Of a stretch of 64,000 nt of DNA, positions 1 to 12,879 are shown piece after piece; the stretch's first letter is position 1, and every line of letters starts with the position of its first letter. A program made the translations under genes and the position numbers. The DNA lies in the NCBI RefSeq assembly GCF_001540865.1, contig NC_033621.1, positions 21,232,769-21,296,768 of the forward strand, given 5' to 3'. The stretch is from Ananas comosus (Eukaryota; Streptophyta; Magnoliopsida; Poales; Bromeliaceae). The notes beneath the pieces were generated by a model. That model was not told the DNA's origin, did not search any database, and saw nothing but the letters and a program-made list of their open reading frames with translations.

Positions 1-2539
1 GGATATATATTTTAAGCTAATTACTTATTATAATGAATTTATAGCTAAGTGAATTGTATAAAATATATTAACTAAACTAATAATTTAAAATTCAAATTAT
101 AAAGTTAAGGGCCACTAATTGAAGCAAATCAAATAAATTAGAAGATTAAATAGTAAAATAAAAAATTATAAAAATTAGACAGTAAAATCAAAATAGGTAA
201 TACTCGAAGTTTTATATATTTTTATCAAAATTATTTATAATGGGCACGCAAACGTATATACTATGAGAGGTTGAGATACACACGTAACGTCTTCAGTGTA
301 ACGTTTTCAACAAATTATATCTACATTTATATTTTTTTGGAACATGAATTTTGATCAGAATATGTATCTGATGTTAAATTATGTTTACCATATCCATTTA
401 AAATAAATTCAGATTCAAATATAAATTAAATTTGTATTCGAATATTATTCAGATAATAATATATACTAATATGTAGAGTTGAGCTCGAATGCTATTAATA
501 GCAAACGAGCTCCTGCCATCTATTTGTTTTCGATGATGGAGTTTCAAAATCAACAATCGACATCGTTAAATATGATCTATACCACTTGAAGTATTTAAAA
601 ATCAAATTCATACTTTTTCAATATTATTCTCTTGTTCATCAAGTGGATACAAAAATAAACGGCTGAAAAAAAATAATCTAAAATTAGTACGAAAACAAAC
701 AATGCAATTAAAGATTCACAATCGTGTTCAAACTTTATATATCTATATTTTATTCAATAAAATTTAATATTTTTACTAAATATACATGTAATTTTAATGT
801 GCAACTCGCCATAAAAGGCCTGAAAAATAATTTATCTTCCTATAATATATATTTACGTATCTCTTATCTCTTAGGCGTGGAAACGGTCAAATACGGTCAG
901 TTTTTCAAAAAAATCATATTCGCATTCTTCTTTTTTTTTGAAGCGAATTCGAATATAAATATGTATCAAATATTAAATTTTAATTTGCATCCTATCGAAT
1001 CCGGTATCAGAGTGTATCCTAACCATTTTGAACCCTAGCCTACGAGCCAGTGTCGTAGCTCACATAACTCAAACTTTCGGTAAAGTTTACCACCATATTT
1101 GTTCCCGTCATGGTTAGGAGTGTCAATAGTACGGATAATCTTTATCCGGATCCAAATCCGAATCCGAATTCGAATGACCGTATTTAACTAATGCTAAATA
1201 AGTATGATTTTGATTACATGTATAAAAAAATAGAAATTCAACTTATTTGGATTCGGATATGATTTTTTTCAATATCCAATCCGAACTCGAACCCATATTT
1301 GGAGCCGAACCGAATCCGAACTAGTTTTACATAGCATATTATATAAAAATTTAAATTTGTATTTTGAAAATTTAGATTTGAATAACACATTTTAAAATTT
1401 GGTAAAGAGAAATGATTTCAGATTCCCCGAATCTTGAGTTTTTTGGCAGTTTCGATACTGGTTATGGATTTTCAAAATCCGACCGATTCAGATTTGAATT
1501 CGGATTTCAATTTCAAGAGTTAGGTTGAGATTTGGATTTCTGAAAATATGCTCTGAATATCATCCGTTATCCCTTGACATGGTTAACATATTTTTACTTT
1601 ACCATCATACAGTTTAAAAATAATTTATTTTAATTAGTTGGTAATTTTATTTTTATTTTGTTGTAAAACTTTATAGTTAAATATGGTAAAGTATAGTTAT
1701 TTATTATTATTATTATAACTTATACTTTATTGCAAATTGAAGAAATGTGGTAAGGTTTTTTCTTTTTTTTTTTCTTTTTTTTTTTATATTGAACCTGGAG
1801 AAAATTTCTGCAAGCTCCTCCTTTTCACTCTTGGCCTGGATGACATTTTGATTTTTAAATTTTTTATTAAAATTTTAAGTTTAAATTTTAAAAAAATTGT
1901 TATAGTTAACTTCTATAGTCTAAATTAGTTGACTAAATATTAATATATTACTAATATAGAAGTGATGTAACAATATTGTGATTAATAATGTGTCAATAAT
2001 TAAGATTCTATATTATTTTTACATCAGTAATGCATTGATATTTAATTTGAATTGTCGGACTTGATTGCAGCAGTGAATAGTTTTTTAAATTTTAACATTT
2101 AATATATGTGGCGGTAAGATTACTACCAACATAGAAAAAAAAAAAAATTTCTATTTAAAGAGTGATTAGGGAGATAAATTTATTTTTAATTTAAAATTAT
2201 TCTCCTCGAGTGCTAGCTATTAGATACTGCAGCAAATTTAAATATAGTTGCAATTACTATAATTGAGTCTTCTCATACAGTTTAAATTTTAACAATCGAT
2301 TTCAAAAATATCAAATTAAATATCGAATTTGAATCTGTTTATAATTACAATTATAATATAATTGTAACTACGTGCAACTAAAGTGGCCTTCAAGGCTTCA
2401 ATTATCTTTCCCTAGGCTTGATCCTTCTAGAAAATATCCTAAAAATAGTGAGAGCAATAATAAAAATAAATAATAATTATTTTGCATTTGTGGGCCCCAC
2501 TGAGCATCTTTATATAAATTTTATGGTATGCGTGGCTCC
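1..2539. other. AT-rich intergenic DNA with transposon remnants
   Basis: No credible coding frame. A left half of a foldback element occupies about 476-720: GTTGAGCTCGAATGCTA, then the TTTTCGATGATGGAG core shared with elements elsewhere in the window. A second patch at about 1110-1590 is built of CCGAATCCGAA-type words, as in the dispersed repeats that begin GGGTGTCAATA. The rest is low-complexity A/T. Confidence 0.5.
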
Positions 2540-3683
2540 GCAGCCACATATAGAGGTCAAAGAATTGATGCCATGATTGGAAACAAAATAATAATAATTA
2601 TAAAAATAAAAATAAAATTTAGTGGAGAACTTTTCGATCCACATCTCGTTTACGTTGTTTAATCAGTTATCACGTGTCATTTTCTATCTTTATTTTAAAT
2701 TTATAATTTTGTAAATTAAAAATATTTTAATTTTTAGTTGTTGTTGCGAGCTGAATTACTTAATCGTTGGCTTAGTTAAATATGTTCTCTTGAAAAACGT
2801 TCAATCAGTATCTAGAGCGGCTACTGATAACGACCCTCGAAACTTGCGCCTATAAGTGAATCAAGCGATTCGGCTGATGAGCCGAGTTCAGATACCACAC
2901 TGTAGATTCAGTTTGGCTGAAGAGCCGAATGATATTTATATGTATTGCCGAAAGAAAAAAAAATGTTACAGAAAGATTTACGTCGCTGTGGCGTCTAGTT
3001 TTAAAAGAACTACAAATTTGGAACTACTGCTTAAAAAAGCAAGAAATGCGGAGAAAAATAAAAATTACCAATAGACTACTTCCAGAAAGCGAAAAAAATT
3101 GCATTGAGTCGGCAGCCATATAGAGGTCAAAGAATTGATGCCATGATTGGAAACAAAATAATAATAATAATTATAAAAATAAAATTCAGTGGAGAACTTT
3201 CGATCAACATCTTTTATTTAATCAGTTGTCACATGTCATTTTTTATCTTTATTTTAAATTTATAATTTTGTAAATTAAAAGTATTTTAATTTTTAGTATT
3301 TGTTGCGAGCCGAATTACTTGACCGTTGACTTAGTTAAATATGTTCTCTCGAAAAACATTCAATGAGTATCTAAAGCGGCTACTGATAATGACCCTCGAA
3401 ACTTGCACCCACAAGTGAATCAAGCGATTCGGCTGATGAAGAATCAGACCAGCCGAGTTCAGATACCATACTGTAGATTCAGTTTGGCTGAAGAGCCGAA
3501 TGATATTTATATGTATTGTCGAAAGAAAAAAAAAATGTTCACAGAAAGATTTTCGTCGCTATAGCGTCTACTCTTAAAAGAATTACTAATTTAGAACTAC
3601 TACTAAAAAAGCAAGAAATGCGGAGAAAAATAGAAATTACCAATAGACTACTTCCAGAAAGCGAAAAAAATACGTTTTAAATA
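2540..3683. repeat. Direct tandem duplication, unit about 572 bp
   Basis: Sequence from GCAGCCACATATAGAGG (2540) recurs from GCAGCCATATAGAGG (3112) and stays alignable to about 3683, with point changes and small indels. Each unit contains about 200 bp of flank followed by the 5' part of the same LTR (2742 and 3301). The duplication therefore took place after the LTR inserted. Confidence 0.8.
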
Positions 3684-4012
3684 AACTGATCTTCCTGTTC
3701 TCGGAAAAAAAGACCTTTTTGTCGGCCGTCTTCCATTTATTTATACCTCTGCCCGTTATTTATTCAGTTATTTCCCCCTATCGGCCACATTCCTATTTCT
3801 GCAAACCACTTTCATCCGATCTTAATTGCATTGGGCCACAATCCTATTTCTGCAAACCACTTTCATCCTATCTTAATTGCATTGGTTTTAACCGTTCTTT
3901 AGTTTTTTATGCTTCCTTTTCAACTCCTAACGCACCACATGTTACTTTTTTCTGGTCTCAAAAATGTGGTGCATACCGGTTCACCACGTGGCGTAACTTT
4001 AGAACGCCAACA
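3301..4012. mobile_element. Solo LTR, 712 bp, target duplication GTATT
   Basis: Begins TGTTGCGAGCC and ends CGCCAACA, the TG...CA ends of an LTR. It is flanked by GTATT at 3296-3300 and 4013-4017. No internal retrotransposon coding region is present. It is a diverged member of the family found at 18608-19393, sharing the start and the paired CGGCTGA/AGAGCCGAA words. A truncated relative starts at 2742. Confidence 0.8.
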
Positions 4013-4019
4013 GTATTAA

Positions 4020-4800
4020 AGAATATTTAAAAATAATTGAGTAGAAATAAAACTAACACGTAAGAAGCTCCCCACTAAAAATTTTATCCGCTGTACTCGC
4101 CAACTTATTCGACTTCAAAAGCTTGGACTATTTGGTTCTTCAAACAAGCGTGGAAAAAGATTTTGTGAATTATGAAAAAAAAAGTTTCAGTTTTTCATTT
4201 GTTTAATTTCAAAGAAAATTAGTTTTTTTGAAAAGCTTCTTTCCAAATTTATAAAAAAAAAAAAACTAGCATTTTTATTTCAAAAAAATCAAAAATAAAA
4301 ATATTAATTTGCCATAAAATTTGAAAAATAATTTTTTTAAAAAAAAGTAATTTTTTTAAAATCAAACAAATGAAAAATTGAAAAAAAAAAAATTTCATAA
4401 AAGACTTTTTTTAAAAAAAAAAGAAATTTCACACTTTTTTAACGAACCAAACATGGCCCAAAAAAAGCACCATAAAATTTTAATAGTTAAGGGATTATTT
4501 TATTTTATTTTATTTTATTTTATGTATGTATAAAAAATAGGATAAGATGAAACTGGTCCACAAGATGTTAGTTGTGGACAGCTACATTATTGAGTATGCT
4601 GGAGATTGGAAGGTGAAAGAGATTAAAGCATGTTTATTCCTTTGTATAAAATAATTAATTGTACTTTGAAAAAGTCGCCAATTGTTAACATTTGTTTCTG
4701 ACACCGAAATTGCGAGGTCATTCGATTCCTCGCTTACAATTGTACGGATATATCTTCCGACTTGGATTCGGTGGAGGGCGAAGTCGTGCTATGCCAAAGA
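4020..4800. other. Gene-free A/T homopolymer-rich stretch
   Basis: Mostly poly-A and poly-T runs, with (TTTTA)n near 4496-4520. A T-arm-like word sits near 4720. I see no gene. Confidence 0.4.
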
Positions 4801-4807
4801 GCCCTTA

Positions 4808-5515
4808 GGCCCTGTTTGTTTCGACGGAAGGGGGTGGAAGTGAGACAAGGAAAGTGATTTTCGGTAAAAATTTATCACTTGCGTCGTTTGATTCACCGTA
4901 ATTTTATTACTCCCGAAAGTCCAGTTCACCTAAAATAATGAACTTGACTTTGCCCTCCCATGAGGCGAAGTCAATTACGATGAAGTGAAAAAAAGACAAG
5001 AATGAATTAATGTGTTAGGATTACCTCTTCTAAAATATGATCAAATTTGATTAGATAAACTTTAATATGTTTTTTGTTTAATTTGTATATTTAGAAAATG
5101 ATGAAAAATAAATTTGTTAAATGTTAATAATTTTTTAACTTTAGAATTTTATTTGTTGCATTATTATAATTTATATGCAAACAAATAATATAATTTTTTA
5201 AAATTTTATTTTATAATTATACATATATATAATTATATACATATATAATTATATTAATTTTTATTTATTATAATTTATTATTCACTATAAATTACAAATA
5301 GACAATGATATCACTTGAAGGTAAATATACCGGAGGTGGAGAGCTACACTTTTTACGTCATTTACTTCCTACCAAACAAACAACAGAACTCGCAGAACTG
5401 CACTTTCACCGTTAAAAACAAACAGCAGAAGTGAACTAATTTTCACCCCAACTCCACTTCAACTCAAAGTCCACTTCTACCCCAAGTCTACTTACGTTGA
5501 AACAAACATACCCTC
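4808..5515. mobile_element. Non-autonomous DNA transposon, about 700 bp
   Basis: The left end GGCCCTGTTTGTTTCGACG mirrors the right end CGTTGAAACAAACATACCC. Internal subterminal words (AACTCCACTTCAACTC) repeat. These are ends of the GGGCCTGTTTGTTT class. The target duplication is not clear, so hAT versus Tourist-like is undecided. Confidence 0.55.
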
Positions 5516-6100
5516 GGTGGGGGTGGATACAGGTAACTAGTTGGTCCGCAGATGACGTGGTACACCTGTTCTTAATATCTTGCACGCAAAAGATAATTGC
5601 TTTGGAGGGAATTGATGAGGTGTGAATTACTATTAATTATTATGGGAATAGTTTTTGGGGATTAAAAAACCTTAGACTCTGTTTAAATGTAGAATAAATT
5701 ATTTATGAGACTCTTTTAGTGTGATTGTAACTAAAAAATTTAATTTCTATTTTCTTAAAAAATTTACTATTTATAATTTTATAGGATAATATATTTCAAG
5801 ATATGACTTTAAAAACGAATGTAATATTCTATTCTAAACAAACATGATCACATTCCTTACCCACCAAATATAAAAATTTTGAGTAAATTTAAAAAATATA
5901 TACTGAACAAAATATTCATATATTTCAACAGTAATATATATTCGGTACGAAGATTCGCTTATACGATTGAAAATTAGCAATTTGATTTTTGCTCTTTAAA
6001 AAACTTTGACATCTCTAATAAAGGACTAAAATATACCTTGTGCTTTTTGAATAAATTATTAATTATATAATATGATATACGTATATATATATATATATAT

Positions 6101-6301
6101 AATTGAGTTAGAATAACTTGTCACCACTCTTGGTGCTTCTAGATTTCTAACCCTGGATGCTACTCATCATTATTAATAGTCCTTGGATTAAACACGATTC
6201 CACCTATCACCATCATCTCAATCTTAAATTTTCCATCCAAGGATTAAAAATTCAAAAGCACCTACCTTTTGGTACTTTTGAGAGCATTCTAGCCTCAACT
6301 C
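6101..6301. mobile_element. Short foldback MITE of the GTTGAGCTAGAATACT family
   Basis: Starts AATTGAGTTAGAATAAC directly after a (TA)n run and ends with the inverse, AGCATTCTAGCCTCAACT. Both arms carry GGTGCTTC/GGTACTTTTG words. Closest relative: 53927-54152. Confidence 0.65.
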
Positions 6302-6483
6302 TAATATAATATATATATAATATATATATACGAAAAAAATATTCATAACATCAAAATAAGACCTGACCAGAGGCTTTGTCATAGGGCCCAGTAATAGTTA
6401 TTCTCACTGCACGTTTGGATAAATAAATCATAAAACACATCCTGAGATTGGAATTTAAACCGCCAAATGAACTCCGTATTGTC

Positions 6484-6625
6484 GTTTTTTTTTTTTTTTT
6501 TTTGAGAGATAGGTAGCACACACTCGGCCGCGCTACCCACTTCGTTTATTTCTTTTAAAAATAATCTTGGCTAGAAATATGAATCAACTAGGATTTAAAC
6601 TTGGAACCTCATATTGTTGTTATAT
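6484..6625 (-). mobile_element. SINE fragment, tRNA-derived family
   Basis: A poly-T run (6486-6503) followed by GAGAGATAGGTAGCAC and the ACCCACTTCGTTTATTTC core shared with the SINEs at 35728 and 60525. Read on minus, this is the 3' body plus poly(A) tail. The tRNA-like head is diverged or lost. Confidence 0.6.
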
Positions 6626-6629
6626 GACA

Positions 6630-7380
6630 ATTTTCATTGATTCACATTACTTGGTATAGAACTTGCATCTGCAAAGTATGCATTCAACCACTAGTTCCTA
6701 TTGCAGTTGATTAATATTAGGGACTTTCCCACCTACATTCATGCATTTAATATTAAAAAAAAAAAAAGAAGCTAAAGTATAGAAAATCTTCTTGCACTTT
6801 AGCCTCGATCTCAATTACCCCTCCATATTAAAAATTGCATCAACTATTTCTACACTTTGTCATCATCTCACAGAGATCCAAAATTCTAAACAATTAGACT
6901 AAATATTCATTAAAACAAGTTGACATATCACATTGTTCGGCATCTCAATAAATATCCAATTTGCAACTCCAAAAATATATAAAAAATTTTAAATAAAGAA
7001 ATCTCCTATTTTATGGATACTATCAAAATTGATAATTTATTGAGCAATTTATTAAATTTTTACAAGTCTACTGCATTACTTACAGATAATTTTTATCTGC
7101 AAATTTATTTTTACAAAATTTTATAGCTGAACCAAATAGCTAAATCCGTTTGAGATAATGGCAAAATGTAAGAAAATAGTCGATGCAATATTTTATGGAA
7201 GGGTAATTGAGACAAGCACTAAAAGTGCAAGAGGCTTTTTATAATTTAGCCTAAAGAAAAAGGGGGCAATTTTAATGCTTAGTAGTTATCATTATCATTA
7301 TTATACACATGAAGTTGCAAACCTTAATCCCAAAAACTTCCAATTGCTAACACTGTTTAACACCTGGAGGTTGTAACAAA
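6630..7380. other. Intergenic DNA and probable 3' flank of the hnRNP Q-like gene
   Basis: AT-rich with no supported gene. The hnRNP Q 3' UTR should lie just left of 7439, but no perfect AATAAA was seen on the minus strand, so the poly(A) site is undefined. Confidence 0.35.
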
Positions 7381-7438
7381 GCTCATAAAAGCTAATAATA
7401 ATGCGCATTAAATGGCGAAACAGGTTTCTAGAGCGACA

Positions 7439-10400
7439 TCAATAAGGACGGTACCTGCGACCGCGATTACCATCACCACTACCACCACCGCCACTGCCAC
7501 TGCCACCTCCTTTTCGGCCCCCGCTGGAGCTGCCACCTCGATTGCTGCTGCCTTGATGCGCGGGTCCCATTGGAGCCCCAGGTTGTTGCCTGCCACAAAT
7601 TATTGGGCCATTGTTTGCATCACAGCACGATAATTGAAGTAGAAATGTGTTCTATAGACAACCAAAATGAAATGAATGATTAATATAGATGAAGCGGGAG
7701 ACTCCGGTGGAAAAAAAAAACAAACAAACAAACAAAAAAAAATGCACCTCGATCCTTAAAAGCGTGCTTTCATGATATTCAGGTAGTACCTACATACGTT
7801 GTTTGCGCGCTCGTCTATACTTTCTTCACTTTTCACAGGCTCTGGGATCAGATATTTTCTCTCTCTAAATTTTCCAAAACTTTTCTTGTTCTATTTAGTA
7901 GTGTATTTTAATATTTTGCGTTGCGCATTGCATGCCAACTTAAGCTTATCTATAAACATGTTCGGCGGGCCGTAATGCCACCAAGGGCAAACAACGATGT
8001 GCTCATCAATCACAATTTGTACTCAGTACTCATAAACTGCTAGGTTTGAATCAAAGCTGGCATTCTATATCAGGAGGCGAACAAAAGTATTTGACAGATC
8101 TATCTTCTTTTTGTCATGCGAATGAACAAAGTGCAACAATATTAACTATGACAGACTAATATAGTGATAAGTGCTCCCTTGATAGTACCTCCGTAGGTTA
8201 TTTTGATACATAAACAAATTAATATGATATCATCTTGAATATCCTCACACAAAATTGTTCAGGGATAGCATAAGGATCATTAATGCTTAGAAACAGCTAG
8301 AGAGATTGTTCTGTTTATTTCGGCGATGAGACCACATCTTTATTACTTTCCGGGCAACAGAGTGAACCCACAAACATGCTATTGATCCACTCTAGCAAAT
8401 TCATGTATATATACGCCAATAAAGTATGGATTTTTTCACCTCCATTTATATGGCATATAAAATGAAATAAAGTTAATTTTGCAGCACTTACAATACATAG
8501 CCAACGCGCCCGTCGGGTAATACCATTGGCACCATTGCCATGCCAGCAGGGTTCGGCCCCCTTCCATAAAACATGGGCTGAAATAATCAAGGCAAGAATA
8601 GAAAACAAGTATGGTGAGAAATTTCTGTTTACATGTCAGGAGGGGAAAAAAAAAAAAAAATTTGGGTAGTGTTTGGTCGAAAATTTCCATTCCAAGATAA
8701 AGATAAGTATCTCCAATGGGAACTCTAGTTCACAATGCCAGTATCCCCAATTTTTTTGGATGGGAATAATGGGAACAAACATTAAATATAGGCTGCCCAT
8801 GGTGATAGTGCAATCCCACCGACCGATGGAATTGGTATTCACAGTAATAAGGCAGCCCACTGGGAATACCTGGTGTGCTCTATTCCAGGTAGGTATTCAA
8901 AGAATAATACAAGAGCTGGGGAAACAGTGCCTATTATATCCTCCAAAATTCTGCCTTAAGGTTATGTTTTTGATGTTTTCCAGTAGGCCCCATAATCAGC
9001 CCCACCGGAAAATAACCTACTACTAGTACCTGAGAAGGCTGAGGGATCAAAACCCTATAAATATGCACATGCAGGGTTCGATCCTCTGCCCGCGAGAAAC
9101 AGCACGGATAAGAACCACTGCACTAGGCAGTGGTTCTACCTTAGCGGTAAAAATTAGACCATACCTGCATGGGAGCTGGAGCAAGCGCACCATAAGCACC
9201 TCCCATTAAGCCATAACCAATAGGGAGCGGATAATTGGGCAAGAGAGGACCTTTTTGAGCACTAGGTGCTGTTTCAACTTTCTTATCTGATGGAGGTTTC
9301 GCCAGAGAACAATCAAGAACATCACCTATTTACAAATGGATCTGAGATTAGAACTGATAGAAAAACAGAAAACAAACTAGTAGACCTGAGCAAACACCAG
9401 AATGATGGGTCAGGTTCTAGCTGGGTCAGGATTTAGGGTCAAGTAAGAATTGCCCAACCTGAGATCTAGCTAGTATTTTGGGGCTGAACCCAGTCCAAAA
9501 AGACCAGGTCTGCCATGACAATTGAAAAATAAATAAAGACCTAAATCTGACCCAAATTTTCTTAGGCCTAATTCGTTTAGGCACGTCCAGGCCCAATGAA
9601 CCAAAGTTGGACCCAACAGGACCAGCCAAAAAAAAAAAAAAAGAGGCCGGGCAGGTTGGGTTGCTTCTTATGTCTACAACCATATAAGGCATGCAAAATT
9701 ATAAGTACTAGAAATACTAAAACTCACCATCAAGTTCATACTTCTCAGTGTTCTTAAGCGCCTTCATGGCCATCGACCGCTCTTTAAAATGCACAAAAGC
9801 ATACCTCTTCTCATGACCGGGCTTTGGAGGCGGCAGCACCACCTTAGTAATCTCTCCATGGCGTTCAAAAAGCTTTATCAACTGATCTTGGGTTACATTC
9901 TTAGGCAAATTCTTTACATAAACTGCCTTCACCTTAAAGTTGGTCACAAGAAAAGGAATTTACAAGATGCTTAATTGAGATAGACTTATGCAATCAAATG
10001 AAGGTAAAAATAAATGGACAGTCCCTCAGCTATAGGTCATTTGAAATAGACCCGCCAATATTTTGATTCCCTCTTAAACTTCATTTCGATTTAAGTAATT
10101 CAGTCTGTTGAATTGGGGGGAATTCCATTAAGGGCTTGCTTGGTTCAAGGGTGGGATTGAAATGGATAATGGAATGGGAATGAATTGGAATGGTAATTGG
10201 ATTGGTTCACTCCCCCAAGACGTTTGGTTCATTTGTGGATTGGAAATTGGAATGAGTTATTCACATTCCATTGTTTGATTCGTATAAACTAAAAAATTAT
10301 AGGATACCATAATACTAATTTTACTCTCAAATATAATTTTATATTATTTAAAATTTATGAAAAATATAATACTATTCTCTAATAATTTTTCCAAAAAAAT

Positions 10401-12879
10401 ATCAAATTTATTTTTAAAAACTTTTATTGATGTGGGTTAGGGATAGGGTTTTGAGAGAGGATAGGTGTTTTTTTTTTTTTTTGATGAGAGAGGGGTGGAG
10501 AGATCGTATATATACAAGATAGGAGAGTGAGATGGTTGCATCGGCCTTGGGAACTTAGTGGGCTTCGGGAATGAAATCTCAATCCGGGCTAGGAGACCGG
10601 AATCAAGTTGAAGGCTTATGGGCCATTCCCATTCCAGTCCGAAATAAGAATCCCAAACCGATTCCTGTATAACCAAACAAAATTAACCGGATTTGATCAA
10701 ACCAATTCCCATTCCATATCCAAAATGGATGAACCAAACAAGCCCTAAGAGTTAACAGCTTCATTAGTTATTAGTTGTTAACTTTAATGAAAGACATAGT
10801 TCAGTCAACAGAATCCACTAAATAGAACAGAATAACTGGAATTAAAACAAACCAAAGTCGAACGGTGCCGATTAACAACAAAGGCTGGAGGATCCATTTT
10901 AAAATGACCTATAGTTTAGAAAACATTTTTCCCTAAATGAAGATAATGCTATTAAAATAAAACCTGAGAGCTTGAAGAAGAATCCCCACTCCTAGGGTCA
11001 GCCCAGCTCACTGTGGGGGCATTAGAATCTAGCTTGAATTTGGGCATGGACATCTTCTTTCGTGAATATTCAGCACATCCATGGTTGTAATACTCGATAA
11101 ATGCAAAGCCACGATTACGGCTAGAATTTTGTGGATCCTACAACAGCACACAAGAAATATCAGGTGAGAACATGATGCATTTCATGCCCCACAATAAATC
11201 AAAGGATAGCATCCATGTGATATTAACAAAATTCACTGATTCTTTAAGTGACAAAGTTACCATTAGATATGTATAATACATCATTACTTATTACAAGTGT
11301 ATATTGAAAAAATAAAAAAGAAAAAGAAAAGAAGCCTTACCTTCATCAAGTCAACATTAATAACTCCAGGACCAACTTCACTAACAACCTTCTTCAAATC
11401 ATCCTTCGTCCAGTTTCTAGGAACATTTCCAATGAATAGACGATGCTTTGCTTGCGATGTGGAGCACTTTATCTTCTTCCCCTGACAAAATTTTCCACAC
11501 CCAGAATAGTATATAGCATTAGAAGTCGCAGTAGAAGAATAAATTTAAGATATGGACCTAAAAGGACAATACCTAATTGTAAAGATTCAAAGACAAGCTC
11601 TTCTTGCAATTTCATCAAACAAAGAGCTAAAATGATGAAAATGCACAGGCTAAAATGCAAAAGTTTTTCACTGTAAATAATTAGAACGAAAATTTGAATC
11701 ATCGATATTTCTAAAAACTTCTTAATTACGCACATTGGTTCATGATTTTCGATAGTACTGTCATACAATGTAAAATAAAATTTTAAAAACAAAAAAAAAA
11801 ACACAACCATTGACGATCTCCCTAGCAGATGGAGAGACAAATGTTTGGATTTCTGAGATTATCCTCTAACAGGAGTTGTTGAATATCAAAAACTTAATTA
11901 CACGGAATTCCCTTTTTTGGAACGAGCTTAAGGAGTGGCATTATTGGCAGAGAAGACATCACTAATTTCAACATGATTACATGAATCAATTTTGTAATGT
12001 TTACTGAGATTAAAAGGGCCAGATCATAGATTCACATTAAGGGATAACTTCCAAATATGACAATTTGCATCTTAAGGAACAAGCAGTTCAAGATACTAAC
12101 ATTCAAAAGAAAGGTGGTATTATTGATTGAAAACAATAGCACTAGGGTGCATTAAGGCAAGACTAGCCATTGAACTAGTTCAAACCCCTAATTATTTCCA
12201 TATTCTATAAATCATACTAATTAGCACCATAAAAGAGGAGAGGGTGAAGGATTTACTTTAAATTCAGCATTTCTCAAATCTCTAATAGCCTTTGCAGCTA
12301 ATTCTTTCGTTCTGAAAGTAACAAAGGCGTAACCTTTGTTTTCTGATGAATCCTTGCCTTTCATCATCCTAACCTGCGTTCATTAAAAACACTATATCAA
12401 GATTAACACAAACTGAAGAAACAGCTTATGACTGGGAAAAAAAAAAACCAACAGCTCACCTCAAAGACCTCGCCAACAGACTCACAGAAATTTTTCAAAT
12501 CTTCTTCTAAAGCATCGTGAGGAATATTGCCAACATAAACTTCAGAACCATGAGGAGGAAGAGCAAGGAGTTCAGCATGCGTTTTGCTTTCATCCTCATC
12601 AGTTTGATCATCATCCTTTGATTCACGCGGGCCATTCGTTCCAGGTCCACTAGCAGTTTCTTCCTCATCGGGGTCCTCCTCCTCTTCCTCCTCTTCAACG
12701 ACCTCCTCTTCCTCCTCCTCTATTTCCTCTACTTCTTCTTCAACTTCTTCATACTCAACCTCTTCTTCTTCCATTGTCTCTTCATGTTCTTCAACTTCAG
12801 GCTCCGGCTCAGGCTCAGGCTCAGGCTCAGCAGGCTTTACTGGTTCAGCTGGCTTTGCACTTGCTTTCCTCCTCGGCAT
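7439..12879 (-). CDS. hnRNP Q/R-like RNA-binding protein with three RRMs (LIF2-type)
   Basis: Eight coding exons read on the minus strand: 12460-12879, 12257-12373, 11341-11481, 10964-11137, 9728-9932, 9165-9325, 8492-8577 and 7439-7589. All junctions are GT-AG and the join is one 484-residue frame. Residues about 18-75 are a proline/glutamate and then almost pure glutamate tract. RRM1 (about 110-187) has VYVGNI and KGYAFVTF. RRM2 (about 191-270) has LFIGNV and RGFAFIEY. RRM3 (about 287-360) has VYVKNL and KRYAFVHF. The tail is Gly/Ser-rich and ends NRGRRYRPY. This order (acidic N-terminus, three RRMs, glycine-rich tail) is that of plant hnRNP Q/SYNCRIP-like proteins, including Arabidopsis LIF2. 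They bind RNA in the nucleus and, for LIF2, work with the Polycomb protein LHP1. The family is clear; the exact orthologue is inferred. The start was chosen because it opens the acidic region and lies 9 bases after a good splice acceptor. Confidence 0.95.
8640..9164. repeat. Repeat-like sequence in hnRNP Q intron 6
   Basis: The intron between exons 9165-9325 and 8492-8577 holds a poly-A run (8645-8660) and a segment opening with GTGTTTGGTCG, a typical hAT/Tourist-like end in plants. A T-arm-like GGGTTCGATCC lies near 9076, as in tRNA-derived SINEs. I could not define complete ends. Confidence 0.3.
9385..9665. repeat. Short dispersed repeat rich in GGGTCAGG/GGTTGGGTTG motifs
   Basis: Lies in hnRNP Q intron 5 (9326-9727). 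Its ends carry degenerate inverted GGGTTGGGCA-like words (CAGGTTGGGTTGC near 9650, TTGCCCAACCTG near 9447). A compositionally similar stretch occurs at about 27400-27600 in a VHA-C intron. Probably a non-autonomous hAT-like element; the ends are not resolved. Confidence 0.3.
10016..10935. mobile_element. DNA transposon remnant with inverted ends, interrupted by a second MITE
   Basis: Inverted ends share CTATAGGTCATTT (left at about 10030) and its reverse complement (about 10902-10914), with similar flanking sequence. The element lies in hnRNP Q intron 4 (9933-10963). It is split by the Tourist-like element at 10132-10745. No clear target duplication was found, so the superfamily is open. Confidence 0.5.
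10132..10745. mobile_element. Tourist-like (PIF/Harbinger-type) MITE, 614 bp
   Basis: The ends are GGGCTTGCTTGGTTCA and the reverse complement of GAACCAAACAAGCCC. Both sides carry the trinucleotide TAA (10129-10131 and 10746-10748), the target-duplication length of PIF/Harbinger elements. No transposase is present. It sits inside an older element within an hnRNP Q intron. Confidence 0.7.

Noticed and set aside
4700..4800. T-arm-like GAGGTCATTCGATTCCTC suggesting a tRNA
   Set aside because: The stem can pair, but no cloverleaf could be built around it.
8673..9026. 117-codon plus-strand frame
   Set aside because: It falls in an hnRNP Q intron, opposite to the gene and over repeat-like DNA.
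9060..9110. Possible tRNA gene (GGGTTCGATCC T-arm)
   Set aside because: No matching acceptor stem, D-arm or anticodon arm was found. More likely a SINE remnant.
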